A program made the translations under genes and the position numbers. Positions 45,960-55,031 of a stretch of DNA of 64,000 nucleotides are shown piece after piece (positions within the stretch are counted from its first letter, which is position 1; the number at the start of each line of letters is the position of its first letter). The stretch covers positions 1,240,001 to 1,304,000 of the forward strand of contig OZ223208.1 in the NCBI GenBank assembly GCA_965140405.1, written 5' to 3'. The stretch comes from G963556115 sp963666605. Its GTDB lineage: Bacteria; Planctomycetota; SZUA-567. The notes under the pieces are model-generated. The model was not told the DNA's origin. It made no database searches and saw nothing but the letters and a program-made list of their open reading frames with translations.

Positions 45960-45985
45960 AAAAAGCTGTGCTTATTCGGCTTTTT
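45960..45985 (+). terminator. Hairpin in the leader of the NrdD-like gene
   Basis: AAAAAGCTG pairs with CGGCTTTTT (9 bp, one G-T pair) around an 8-base loop, about 50-75 bases after the predicted transcription start and 60 bases before the gene. It looks like an intrinsic terminator and could attenuate the leader or end a short RNA. Confidence 0.5.
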
Positions 45986-46044
45986 ACATATATTTGTTAT
46001 TTTATATTACTTACATTGTTTACAAAAGAAAAAGGATTAATATT

Positions 46045-46377
46045 ATGAAGCTATCAGATTTTTTTGAATCAGTCGAATCACATCCAGAACTTACAGGCGA
46101 AGGACTAGACAGCCCAGAAAACAAGTCTCCTGGCTGCATCGTAAAACACATCAAAAGCGGTCTGTCAACTCGCCTACCCCTTGAAGCTATCGAAATTAGC
46201 GAATGGGATATTATCGAAGAAGTCCTAACATGCAAGCGCGAACCAGTTGCTTTGCAACGTATGACACGTGTTGTTGGCTACTTCTCGCGCATTGACAACT
46301 GGAACAAATCAAAGCTTGGAGAGCTAAAAGACCGCCATGCTGGTGCATACAGCCTTCCAGAATCAGCTTCATGCTAA
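46045..46377 (+). CDS. Small protein resembling the C-terminal tail of anaerobic ribonucleotide reductase
   Basis: A 110-residue soluble protein. Its last third ('RMTRVVGYFSRIDNWNKSKLGELKDRHAG') closely resembles the tail that follows the zinc site in class III ribonucleotide reductase NrdD, where 'R.(T/V)GY....NWN..K..E.KDR' is typical. The large catalytic domain and glycyl-radical site are absent, and the CxxC zinc pairs are not seen. It could be a detached regulatory piece or a separate family. The ATG at 46045 has AAGGA upstream. The frame extension to 45994 is rejected. A 22-bp terminator follows. Confidence 0.7.
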   Translation: MKLSDFFESVESHPELTGEGLDSPENKSPGCIVKHIKSGLSTRLPLEAIEISEWDIIEEVLTCKREPVALQRMTRVVGYFSRIDNWNKSKLGELKDRHAGAYSLPESASC

Positions 46378-46406
46378 GTCCAAGTTCCCCAAAGAAATTG
46401 GTCTAA

Positions 46407-46454
46407 TTAAAGAACAGGCATTTCATAGTTTTCTATGAAATGCCTGTTCTTTAA
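46407..46454. terminator. Long perfect hairpin terminator
   Basis: A 22-bp perfect stem (46407-46428 with 46433-46454) with TTTT loop lies 30 bases after the NrdD-like stop. It separates it from the convergent AraC gene and likely works both ways. Confidence 0.9.
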
Positions 46455-46536
46455 TACTGTCTGATTATTAGGGTAGCTGGAAACACCTCACAATAACTTA
46501 CAAAATACAACCTCATCCAAATATAAAAATTTATAG

Positions 46537-47415
46537 TTAGTTATCAGGCATCTCTATTTTGCGACTATTATTTCTATACTGCTTTGGTGACATCTTCATT
46601 ACCTTTTTAAACTGCCGAGTAAAATAGTTACTATCGTGATAGCCACAATTATAGCTTACCTCAGTTATAGACATCATACTCTGAGTAAGAAGTGAGCAGG
46701 CTTTCTCCATACGTAGAAGCTTTTGATATAATAACGGCGTCGTGTCTGTTGTCTTCTTGAAAATATGTAAGAAATGGCTCTTTGAGAGGTTTGCAATTTT
46801 TGCTAGGTCATCCTGCTCTATATCTTTTATATAGTTTTGCTCTATATAAGATATAGCTTCAGCCACTCTCATTATTTCGGGAGATTTTTGTGCTTCACTT
46901 GTACTATAACATCTAGATAAGTGCCCAATAAGCTCCAGAAAGAAGACCTTGGAAAAGAAGACTACACCCGGCTCATCTCTAGCCACTTCTTCTTCAATCC
47001 TACTCACAATACTCACAGCTCCTTCAAGCTGCTCATCACTCAACAAAAGCCTTGCAGCAGCAGTCGCACTAAAATTTGGCTCGATCCTAAATAGAGCATG
47101 ATAGCCAACCATTGTCCCAATATCAGCAAGTGGTGATAATAGACTATCAGCATTATAAAGAATATTGATAAGTGTAAGATCCTTTACATCACGGTATCCA
47201 TGCCTAACACCAGGCGTAATAATAAAGATATCTCCACGTTCTATTGAGTATGAAATTTTCTCCGTAAAGTAACAGCCAGTTCCCCCGGTAACTATGACCA
47301 ATTCAACGAACTCGTGTTCATGTAATGGATAATTTTCCTGAGGATTACTCCTCAATATAGAAAATGGCAGTTGGTGCTGACTCATACTAAAGAATCCATG
47401 CCGTGAAAGCTTCAT
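46537..47415 (-). CDS. AraC family transcriptional regulator with cupin domain
   Basis: A 292-residue regulator. The N-terminal cupin-like sensor (about 1-150) has 'NYPLHEHEFVELVIVTGGTG' and 'GDIFIITPGVRHGY', the pattern for sugar-sensing AraC proteins. The C-terminal double helix-turn-helix has 'DDLAKIANLSKSHFLHIFKK' and 'ITEVSYNCGYHDSNYFTRQFKK'. Ligand and targets are unknown. No carbohydrate genes adjoin it. Confidence 0.93.
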   Translation of the reverse strand: MKLSRHGFFSMSQHQLPFSILRSNPQENYPLHEHEFVELVIVTGGTGCYFTEKISYSIERGDIFIITPGVRHGYRDVKDLTLINILYNADSLLSPLADIGTMVGYHALFRIEPNFSATAAARLLLSDEQLEGAVSIVSRIEEEVARDEPGVVFFSKVFFLELIGHLSRCYSTSEAQKSPEIMRVAEAISYIEQNYIKDIEQDDLAKIANLSKSHFLHIFKKTTDTTPLLYQKLLRMEKACSLLTQSMMSITEVSYNCGYHDSNYFTRQFKKVMKMSPKQYRNNSRKIEMPDN

Positions 47416-48086
47416 ATAAACCTCCTAAATAATTTTGGCAACAATTATATAAAATAGTAAAACACAAAAAACGCACAAAAATAATCAAGCTTAGCATTAA
47501 TTAACTAAAGCTATAAAGACAATAATATGCTCATAAGCACAAAAAACATTATACAAGCACATTTATGAAAAAGCACAACATTATGGTAACTCTTTTCAAA
47601 CAGCAATGTAACATTACACTTATAGGCAAAAACTTCGGCTAAAATTGATAATATTACATTTTTAGCCATCAACCATATATACCTTGCACGCCATATTTCT
47701 TTTTGATACAAATAATAAATAAGGACAATATTTATAATAACAATATCCTATTACTTTAAGAATAAGCTATAAAATGATTGAAATCAAGCATTTTCTTTCT
47801 TTAATTCAATCATTTTATTTTTTTGCTTTAAACATGTGCATGAGAAGCACCCTGCTATTATAACTTATGAGCTTATTCTATTAATATAAAAACAAAGGAT
47901 GACCAATTATTATAAGCGATTTATTCTTGTATTGTTTAATTATAAGGCTACACTATATATTATAATGAGATCTAGGTACCAAGTATTATTACATTAGAAT
48001 AGTCATATAAAACAGCACGCAGAATATAACTATCAACCTATATAATAATAACTTACCATATAAGGAATCCAGAAAGTACTAGCAAT
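47416..48086. other. Large AT-rich gap between araC-type gene and cdaA
   Basis: About 670 bases that must hold both divergent promoters. It contains a hairpin at 47771-47816. A 66-codon minus-strand frame near 47511-47711 has no convincing start or homology. I see no other feature. Confidence 0.5.
47771..47816 (+). terminator. Orphan terminator-like hairpin
   Basis: AAAATGATTGAA (47771-47782) pairs perfectly with TTCAATCATTTT (47805-47816), followed on the plus strand by a T-rich stretch. No upstream gene reads into it, so a small RNA or a lost gene may have used it. Confidence 0.4.
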
Positions 48087-48917
48087 ATGAATACATTTCT
48101 AAACTACATAACAAATACAAACCCTCTTGGTTTTTTTGGAACAGGCCTTGAAATTTTTATAATCATTGGCATGATATACCTAGCTTTTACCGCTATGAAA
48201 GGCACAAGAGGTGCAGGTATCGCTAGAGGAGCAGTTATTTGCTTTGTTGTACTCTTTATTTTTTTATTATTTATAGCAAAGTTTGTAGAATTAAAAAATG
48301 TCAGTTGGATTCTTGAACATTTAGTTGGAGTCTCTCTATTTGGAATTGTAGTAATATTCCAACCAGAAATCAGACGAATGCTTATACGCATTGGAGAAAC
48401 CGCCTCACAATTTACCGGAAATATAAACTCAACAGCAGAGAAAGAGGTTGCAGACGCTGCATTCAACATTAGTAAAAGAAGTGAAGTTGGAGCTCTTATA
48501 GTTCTCGAACGAAAGACTATGGTAGGTATTTGTATTGAAAGTGGAGTTCTTCTTGAAGCCAGATTGAGCGCTAAACTACTTTCAACAATATTTACCAAGA
48601 ATACCCCTCTACATGATGGTGCAGTTGTTATCAGAGCCGGTAAGATAATAGCGGCCAACTGCCTTCTGCCTTTATCCGAAAATGTTGATGTATGCAAAGG
48701 TATGGGTACAAGGCATAGAGCTGCTATAGGACTCACAGAAGAGGTTGATGCTGTAGTTGTCATTGTATCTGAAGAAACAGGAGCAGTATCTATCGCGATG
48801 GGTGGTGAAATATTTCTAGACTTGGATTATGAGAGACTTACAGATATACTAAAAAGAGTATGCGAGTCCACTCACAGTCTAGACGATAAGGACAATACTG
48901 AGGAGCTAGAGAGTTGA
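48087..48917 (+). CDS. cdaA: Diadenylate cyclase CdaA
   Basis: A 276-residue membrane-bound diadenylate cyclase, which makes the second messenger c-di-AMP from two ATP. Three membrane helices occupy about residues 17-90, then the DAC domain. The signature DGA is at 177-179 (LHDGAVVI) and RHR at 209-211 (GTRHRAA). Length matches CdaA. Its downstream neighbour, a YbbR protein, is the usual partner. The ribosome site is weak and distant, so the exact start is moderately sure. Confidence 0.95.
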   Translation: MNTFLNYITNTNPLGFFGTGLEIFIIIGMIYLAFTAMKGTRGAGIARGAVICFVVLFIFLLFIAKFVELKNVSWILEHLVGVSLFGIVVIFQPEIRRMLIRIGETASQFTGNINSTAEKEVADAAFNISKRSEVGALIVLERKTMVGICIESGVLLEARLSAKLLSTIFTKNTPLHDGAVVIRAGKIIAANCLLPLSENVDVCKGMGTRHRAAIGLTEEVDAVVVIVSEETGAVSIAMGGEIFLDLDYERLTDILKRVCESTHSLDDKDNTEELES

Positions 48918-49933
48918 AAAAGCGTATACGAAGACTACATAAACGTTTAAGAATTGACTATATTTCCTTATTATTCTCATTCTTTATAGGTATTGCTATC
49001 TGGTATTTTGTTGAGACTAGCCGCACAGAAGAGCGCCAACTCTCTGCAGAAATATCTATTCGCATTCCTAGAGGTTGGGAAGTTCAAGGTGCACTACCTA
49101 AAGCTAGAGGTGTAATTGTTAAGGGTGCAAAAAACGTTATCGCATCGCTCAGCCCTGGGGATATAAATTTCCGTGTCTTTCTAAATATTGATGACAATGC
49201 GTCATCACTACAGGATGTACATATTGACCTAAAGCCTGATAATCTCAAAGGTCTACCAGAAGATGTTATTGTAGAGAGGATTTTCGATCCGCAGCTTGTC
49301 ATCTCACTGGTAAAGCCTGTACGTAAGTATATACCTGTAAAAGTTGAGACCAGCGGCAAACTACCAAAGGGATACGATCTAGGTAATATCACCTACTCAC
49401 CTAGATATATTGCTATAAATGCCCCACAGGATCAGTTCTCCCCTGAGGACACTATACTTACAGACAAAATAGATCTTTCCAATCACACCTCATCTTTCAG
49501 TTCATACATTGATCTACAACCACTAGAGCTAAAAGGTTCTAAAAAGTATATCTCTGATTCTGTTTCGGTACGCATTGAGATAAACCCTGCATCCGCAACC
49601 AAAATTTTCAAAAACATCCCTGTCAGTGTACTCCTAGCTACACGAATGGAAAATCTTGCAGGAGGAAAGCTTCTTCCACCACAAGTATCTATAGAAGTAG
49701 AAGGAGACAAACTTTCACTAGACTCCATGGAGTCAAAGGCATTCAGCGTCTACATTGACACCAGAGATATGGGTTCATCTGTACAAGGTGAATATGTCTT
49801 GAAATGCCATTCAATTGCACCTGCTGGGGTAAAGATTATCAATATTATTCCAGGTGAAATACGTTGGAAAATCCCACAACTCAAGTCCGAAAACAGTGAT
49901 GACGCTATTGTTAAAGAAGCAATTACTAAGTAA
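48914..49933 (+). CDS. YbbR-domain protein, CdaA regulator-like
   Basis: A 339-residue single-pass membrane protein with a basic N-terminus, one membrane segment (about residues 17-32) and several YbbR repeats ('VEVEGDKL', 'KYIPVKVETSGKLPKGYDL' types) exposed outside. In Firmicutes CdaR/YbbR binds and tunes CdaA. The TTG start at 48914 overlaps the cdaA TGA by four bases, and AGGAG lies nine bases upstream, so the pair is translationally coupled. Confidence 0.85.
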   Translation: MKKRIRRLHKRLRIDYISLLFSFFIGIAIWYFVETSRTEERQLSAEISIRIPRGWEVQGALPKARGVIVKGAKNVIASLSPGDINFRVFLNIDDNASSLQDVHIDLKPDNLKGLPEDVIVERIFDPQLVISLVKPVRKYIPVKVETSGKLPKGYDLGNITYSPRYIAINAPQDQFSPEDTILTDKIDLSNHTSSFSSYIDLQPLELKGSKKYISDSVSVRIEINPASATKIFKNIPVSVLLATRMENLAGGKLLPPQVSIEVEGDKLSLDSMESKAFSVYIDTRDMGSSVQGEYVLKCHSIAPAGVKIINIIPGEIRWKIPQLKSENSDDAIVKEAITK

Positions 49934-49934
49934 C

Positions 49935-50165
49935 TTATTCTTCAAATATAGAGTATTGCTTCTGTTCAGGATAATCATTTTTAAAAACTTTTGGTGAACA
50001 CCCAGCAAAAGCCTTAAAATCTCTTATAAAATGAGCTTGGTCAAAATATATACAAAGGGTATAATTGTTCCTTTACAGACGCCGTATCTATAATCATTTC
50101 AAGAAATTGTACAAAAACGGCAACTCTAACGTGAAAAGCTTTATTTCTTGACCGGAAAATATTAC
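49935..50165 (-). pseudogene. Remnant of an AraC-type regulator C-terminus
   Basis: The minus strand encodes 'YFDQAHFIRDFKAFAGCSPK' followed by a short tail and stop at 49935, an exact fit to the second helix-turn-helix of AraC proteins (GY.DQSHF.R.FK...G.SP). Upstream a shifted frame gives 'VFVQFLEMIIDTASVKEQLY', which continues the protein with one frameshift and a missing stretch of the domain. No start codon or full domain survives, so it is a decayed gene. Confidence 0.6.
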
Positions 50166-50221
50166 AGGTAAAAGTGATAAAAATGAAATGATTTTTGAAG
50201 TGATTTAAAATAAATGAACCG

Positions 50222-50611
50222 CTAGCGCTTTACGAATGATACATTATTTACAACCAATTTATCCTTATAGACATACATATCAACAGCCATAACAAGACCA
50301 ATCGACTCACTATCACCAGTCAGCCTATAGGTATATCTCATTACCTTGCCTTTGATCTCTTGATTTAGTGGCTTCCAGCTAACAATATGCCCAATATAAT
50401 TTATCATTTGCTTGGTAAGATTATTATAGGATGAGCGGTTCATCTTCTTCCGCCACTCCGGAGAGCCATCTTTAATAAATTGTTCATACTTACTATAGTT
50501 TAAAGCATTTACTAAATTCTTTACTATCGCTGTTTGAGCATCCCGCCCAGTGCCAGCATAAGCAGGAAATGAAAGAACCAGTATTAAGAAGCAGATTCTA
50601 AGTCTTTTCAT
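50222..50611 (-). CDS. Small secreted protein, unrecognised
   Basis: A 129-residue exported protein with a clear signal peptide (MKRLRICFLILVLSFPAYAG). The mature part holds mixed helices and strands ('VVSWKPLNQEIKGKVMRYTYRL', 'VDMYVYKDKLVVNNVSF'), a pattern reminiscent of small alpha+beta NTF2-like folds. I do not recognise it. It follows the glycosyltransferase gene by 27 bases on the same strand. Confidence 0.65.
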   Translation of the reverse strand: MKRLRICFLILVLSFPAYAGTGRDAQTAIVKNLVNALNYSKYEQFIKDGSPEWRKKMNRSSYNNLTKQMINYIGHIVSWKPLNQEIKGKVMRYTYRLTGDSESIGLVMAVDMYVYKDKLVVNNVSFVKR

Positions 50612-50638
50612 AATCGCCCTTTTTTATACCTTAGTTAT

Positions 50639-51304
50639 TTATGAAAATAACAACCTACATGACATTTTTATAAATCTCCAAGTATCTAACCATGGATTTA
50701 TCTTACTTACCTCTGTTCCATATACTGTCTCAATCGGAACATCTACAATACTAAGTTTCTGCCTACCAGCGACCACCAGCATCTCACCTTCAAATTCAAA
50801 GTTTCTACTTACAATCTTATCTCTAACCATAGTCCACGCCTTGCTACTAACATAGCGATATCCGACCTGGGAGTCATAGATGCGTTTTCTTGCCAGCATT
50901 GATATAACCATACTTGTTATAACATTTGTATACCAATTGACCTTAGGCATGCTTTTCTGCTCATACATCCTATTGCCTATTACAATATCAGCGCCATCTT
51001 CTGCAGCTCTCAAGAAGAGTGGTAATTCTTCAGGGAGGTGCTGCCCGTCAGCATCAAGGGCAATTATACCGTCATACCCTCTTTCAGTAAGAAGATTAAA
51101 GCCATCTAAGAGGGTCTGTCCTTTACCCTTATTTGAGTTTCTTCCGACTACTTCAACACCAGCTCTTTTTGCTTCACTAGCAGTGTTATCAGTTGAACCG
51201 TCATCATAGACTAAGATATCATCGATATGCTCTTTACAACGACAGATAACATCATAAATATAATCACCTTCATTATAAGCAGGTATCAAAGCACATATCT
51301 TCAT
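50639..51304 (-). CDS. Family 2 glycosyltransferase (DPM1-like)
   Basis: A 221-residue GT-A glycosyltransferase of family 2. The opening 'LIPAYNEGDYIYDVICRC' and the nucleotide-sugar motif 'VYDDGSTDNT', then 'ALDADGQHLPE' carry the metal site. There is no C-terminal membrane domain, so it resembles bacterial dolichol/undecaprenol-phosphate mannosyltransferase-like enzymes working at the inner membrane face. Acceptor unknown. Neighbouring LpxL-like acyltransferase suggests envelope lipid or glycan synthesis. Confidence 0.9.
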   Translation of the reverse strand: MKICALIPAYNEGDYIYDVICRCKEHIDDILVYDDGSTDNTASEAKRAGVEVVGRNSNKGKGQTLLDGFNLLTERGYDGIIALDADGQHLPEELPLFLRAAEDGADIVIGNRMYEQKSMPKVNWYTNVITSMVISMLARKRIYDSQVGYRYVSSKAWTMVRDKIVSRNFEFEGEMLVVAGRQKLSIVDVPIETVYGTEVSKINPWLDTWRFIKMSCRLLFS

Positions 51305-51380
51305 ATCAACAAAATTCCCTTTAGTATGTAAATTCTAAGCAACATAATAGCAGATCATAGGTAAAAACACAACCGATTTC

Positions 51381-52265
51381 TCAGCCATGCCACTTTTCAT
51401 CCCAAACATCGTAGAAGACAGGCCACTCTTCTGGGTGTAACCTGATAAATTCTTCCAGATACTTAACATATTCCTTTATACCATACTCAACCTTCTCGCT
51501 CTTGCTAAGATTTTCTGGGAATATTATAGGCTCTTTCATCTCGATTACAAAGCTATCATTTGTTCTCCTAGTTACAAAACCAGGCAAGCACATTGCACCA
51601 CTCTTTATAGCTAAACGTACTGGACCTTGTGGGAAGCTACATTTTTTACCAAAGAAGTCGACCTCAATACCGGTACCAGCAACATCCCTATCACTCAGGA
51701 TACAGACTATTTCATTATTTTTCAAAGCTCTCAGCACCTTTACCCCTGCCTCTTCAGTATAAATTACATTTATACCCATAGCATTACGCTGATCTACAAA
51801 TAGCTTATTTATTTTTTCAGACTTATGCCTTGCCGCAACGACATTGATCTTTAGCCCCATCCTCACGGCATAGTATGCAGCACCAAGCTCCCAGTTTGAA
51901 ACGTGTGCAGACATTATTACACACCCTTTTCCAGCTCTTAGTGCACTAGTAATATGTTTTAAGTTTACAGTAGAGGTATGCCTTAGGAAGTATGTCTTAT
52001 CGAAACAACTAAAACGAAAAAACTCTGTAAAGTACTTTCCCCAATTTCTAAAGACCCATCTAGCTTCATAAATTATCCTAGTTTCAGGTTCATTAGGCAG
52101 TACATGCCTTAAGTTACGCATCACAGCCTTACGACCTTTTATATCACCCAAGAAGTACCCAAGATCAGCTATTCGAATAGATACCCAATAAGCGAATCTC
52201 GCCGGCAAAACCGACGTTGAAAACATAACCAGACGGAACAACCAATATCGAATATAATACTTCAT
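51381..52265 (-). CDS. LpxL/HtrB-like lipid A acyltransferase
   Basis: A 294-residue membrane-associated acyltransferase of the LpxL/LpxM group, which adds secondary acyl chains to lipid A or a related lipid. The catalytic motif is 'SAHVSNWELGAA' (H-x4-E). Other conserved parts are 'VVAARHKSEKINKLF' and 'CILSDRDVAGTG', then the hydrophobic start that anchors it. I place the start at ATG 52265, although a GTG at 52301 is in frame. Neither has a well-spaced ribosome site, so the start is uncertain. Supports a Gram-negative envelope. Confidence 0.88.
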   Translation of the reverse strand: MKYYIRYWLFRLVMFSTSVLPARFAYWVSIRIADLGYFLGDIKGRKAVMRNLRHVLPNEPETRIIYEARWVFRNWGKYFTEFFRFSCFDKTYFLRHTSTVNLKHITSALRAGKGCVIMSAHVSNWELGAAYYAVRMGLKINVVAARHKSEKINKLFVDQRNAMGINVIYTEEAGVKVLRALKNNEIVCILSDRDVAGTGIEVDFFGKKCSFPQGPVRLAIKSGAMCLPGFVTRRTNDSFVIEMKEPIIFPENLSKSEKVEYGIKEYVKYLEEFIRLHPEEWPVFYDVWDEKWHG

Positions 52266-52363
52266 CTTCCCCACATATATCAAAAAGGTTCTCGACCACA
52301 CTCCCCGTAGTCGTAACTTCTAGCCAAACCTGCCCGTACTACTATCTCTGCAACAAATAATAG

Positions 52364-53794
52364 CTAATTCTTAATATTTGCATCCACCCAATCACTACCT
52401 GCCTCAAATACTTTCAAGTTAACGTCGACTAAATGGGCTTTACCTGCAAAATTGTCAGTGAGGGCTTTTATAAAGCTAGCATCAGATAGCCCTGTATCAA
52501 CTAATGCAGAAAGTACACCAAGCATAACTGTATTTGATGCCTTCGCCGAACCACACTCCGTAGCAATATCAACAGCTGGTATTATATACTGACTAACACC
52601 ATTCTTTGGAGAGCTAACTTCACCTACCGCAGATTCACAGATAATTATTCCACCCTCATTTACATCACCAGAGAATTTTTCATAAGATGGTTTGTTTAAA
52701 ACTATCAGAACGTCTGGATTATACACAACAGGAGAACCAATACTCTCACCAGAGATAACAACAGAACAATTTGATGTTCCACCTCTCTGCTCTGGGCCAT
52801 ATGAAGGGTACCAAGAGACCTCTGCTCCTTCTTCACATGCAGTCCTTGCAAGCACTACTCCCATGCTCAGCACGCCCTGTCCACCAAAACCGGCAATTTT
52901 TACCTGCACTGTCTTTCGTTCAAGCTGCTTATCACTAGCCTTCTCTTTTGATCCAACAATGCCGAAGATCTCGTCAAGTTTTTCTTTTGAGAAATCACTC
53001 TCTTGTCTGTCCAACCTTGGTGTGTTTTCAATTTTATCTCTAAAGTTTCTTACAGGAAACTCTTTCTCCATCTGGTTTATAATGAAGTCTGCATTTCCAT
53101 TGACATCAAGCTTCAAATTTGTTGGACAAGGAGAGAGTATTTCAACAAATGCATACCCTTTACTATCTCTTTGTACTTCCAGCGCTTTATGAATAGCCCT
53201 CTTTGCTTTACGTATGCGAGGCATATCAGCAAGAGAAACTCGTTCAATGTATACTGGTGCGATCAACTCATCTATCAATTCACACATATGTAGGGGGTAA
53301 CCCGCTTGATGTGGGTCACGACCATTCAGACTGGTAATCGTCTTCTCACCAATAAGTGTAGTCGGCGCCATCTGTCCACCAGTCATGCCGTAAACAGTAT
53401 TATTAATAAAGAAGACAACCATCTTCTCTCCTCTATTTGCCGCCTGAAGTGTTTCATTCAAACCAATAGAAGCAAGATCTCCATCTCCTTGATAACTAAT
53501 AAGTACCGCATCATTCTCAGCACGTGATACCCCAGTAGCCACAGCAGGAGCTCTACCGTGAGCCACCTGAATATTACCACAGTCAAAGTAGTAATATGCA
53601 AAAACCGCACACCCGACAGGGCTTATAAAGACACAACGATCCTGAATTCCAAGATCATCCATTGCCTCGGCAATGAGTTTGTGGACTATTCCATGGCCAC
53701 ACCCTGCGCAGTAATGTGTTGCTGTCTGCGCGGCGCCACCTTTTCTACAATATTCTTTATATAATGAGTTAGGTCTTTTCAGTATCTGTTCCAT
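52364..53794 (-). CDS. 2-oxoacid:ferredoxin oxidoreductase, fused beta-gamma subunit
   Basis: A 476-residue fusion. Residues 1-about 270 are the TPP-binding beta subunit ('YCAGCGHGIVHKLIAEAMDDLG', 'SYQGDGDLASIGLNETLQAANRG'). Residues about 297-476 are the gamma subunit ('VKIAGFGGQGVLSMGVVLARTA', 'GPEQRGGTSNCSVVIS'). With the alpha subunit and ferredoxin encoded upstream it forms a Kor/Vor-type enzyme that oxidatively decarboxylates 2-oxoglutarate or branched 2-oxoacids, reducing ferredoxin. The fusion of beta and gamma is the notable feature. Confidence 0.9.
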   Translation of the reverse strand: MEQILKRPNSLYKEYCRKGGAAQTATHYCAGCGHGIVHKLIAEAMDDLGIQDRCVFISPVGCAVFAYYYFDCGNIQVAHGRAPAVATGVSRAENDAVLISYQGDGDLASIGLNETLQAANRGEKMVVFFINNTVYGMTGGQMAPTTLIGEKTITSLNGRDPHQAGYPLHMCELIDELIAPVYIERVSLADMPRIRKAKRAIHKALEVQRDSKGYAFVEILSPCPTNLKLDVNGNADFIINQMEKEFPVRNFRDKIENTPRLDRQESDFSKEKLDEIFGIVGSKEKASDKQLERKTVQVKIAGFGGQGVLSMGVVLARTACEEGAEVSWYPSYGPEQRGGTSNCSVVISGESIGSPVVYNPDVLIVLNKPSYEKFSGDVNEGGIIICESAVGEVSSPKNGVSQYIIPAVDIATECGSAKASNTVMLGVLSALVDTGLSDASFIKALTDNFAGKAHLVDVNLKVFEAGSDWVDANIKN

Positions 53795-53881
53795 ATTTTT
53801 TACTCCTACGCGAGTCTATTTTAACAGTTGAGGGTTAGTTCTATCAATAAATATTTGCCAATCTAAACAGCTCACAAATAT

Positions 53882-54916
53882 CTACAGTGCATCAAGCACT
53901 TGAGCCAAATCGATAAGATTACCTCCTAGACGTGATACCAAGTCTACCGGCCTCTTGCAATCTATCGCTAGCTTAACATCATCACGCATCTGACCATTAC
54001 TCATCTCAACCGCAATAAATCTACCTACAGATTCAGCAAGCTGATTCAATTCTTTTTTAGGAAATGGGAATAATGTCTTCAACCTAAAGAGTCCTACTTT
54101 TTTGCCTAGCCTTCTAGCTTCATCCACTGCACTCCTGCATATTCGACTAGTAATACCATATGCAACCAACACCGTCTCAGCGTCATCAAGCATATACCCT
54201 TCATACTCCACCTCAGTATCTTCGATCACTCTGTACTTCGCCTGTAATCTGTTATTTAGCTCTTCCAGTTCATTAAAATCAAGAAAAATGCTTGAGACCA
54301 TATTCTTCCTAGTCTGAGCATTACCGCTCACAGCCCAGGACTCATCCTTGACAGGCTCTATTGCAACATCAGGGTATTTTAACGGCTCAATCATCTGCCC
54401 CAAGACCCCGTCACTTAAAACAACAACAGGACACCTATACTTTTGTGATAATCCAAATGCTTTGTATGTATCATCACACATCTCTTGCACAGAATTAGGA
54501 GCAAGTACAATATTCTTATAGTTTCCGTGACCACCACCCTTTACCATCTGATTATAGTCGCCCTGTTCCGGCCCAATATTACCTAGTCCTGGGCCAGCTC
54601 TCTGAACATCGACAATAACAGCTGGAAGCTCTGCTCCAGCAATATAAGATATTCCTTCAAGCTTTAGTGAGATACCTGGTCCAGACGATGCAGTCATCAC
54701 CCTTCTACCAGTACTTGCTGCCCCGTAAACCATATTTATCGCGGCTTCTTCGCTTTCAGCTTGAACAAAGGTTCTGCCAGCTAATGGGAAGTACTTGGAT
54801 GCATCATGAAGCACCTCACTCGCTGGAGTTATCGGATATCCAAAATAACAATCACACCCAGCATACATCGCCCCAATAATAACAGCAGAATTTCCTTTAG
54901 CCAGTTCTGTTACCAT
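53882..54916 (-). CDS. 2-oxoacid:ferredoxin oxidoreductase alpha subunit (Kor/Vor type)
   Basis: A 344-residue alpha subunit of KorA/VorB type. The pyrimidine-binding part begins 'GNSAVIIGAMYAGCDCYFGYPITPASEVLHD'. The central region has 'VDVQRAGPGLGNIGPEQGDYNQM', and the C-terminal domain II holds 'VAYGITSRICRSAVDEARRLGKKVGLFRLKTLFPFP'. It pairs with the fused beta-gamma protein 87 bases downstream and the ferredoxin upstream. Substrate (2-oxoglutarate or 2-oxoisovalerate) cannot be decided from sequence alone. AGAGGA precedes the ATG. Confidence 0.93.
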   Translation of the reverse strand: MVTELAKGNSAVIIGAMYAGCDCYFGYPITPASEVLHDASKYFPLAGRTFVQAESEEAAINMVYGAASTGRRVMTASSGPGISLKLEGISYIAGAELPAVIVDVQRAGPGLGNIGPEQGDYNQMVKGGGHGNYKNIVLAPNSVQEMCDDTYKAFGLSQKYRCPVVVLSDGVLGQMIEPLKYPDVAIEPVKDESWAVSGNAQTRKNMVSSIFLDFNELEELNNRLQAKYRVIEDTEVEYEGYMLDDAETVLVAYGITSRICRSAVDEARRLGKKVGLFRLKTLFPFPKKELNQLAESVGRFIAVEMSNGQMRDDVKLAIDCKRPVDLVSRLGGNLIDLAQVLDAL

Positions 54917-55031
54917 ATTATTTTCCTCTATACTGCGTTATAACTTAATCTCAACCGCAGCTTCAATACACAACACAAAATCAAAGAAGGACTCCCAACC
55001 AATACACTGATCGACAATACTTCTTCCAAAC

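Noticed and set aside
47511..47711. 66-codon minus-strand frame
   Set aside because: No ribosome site or homology, composition like noncoding sequence.
48104..48763. Long minus-strand frame opposite cdaA
   Set aside because: Shadow of cdaA, which carries intact DGA and RHR motifs.
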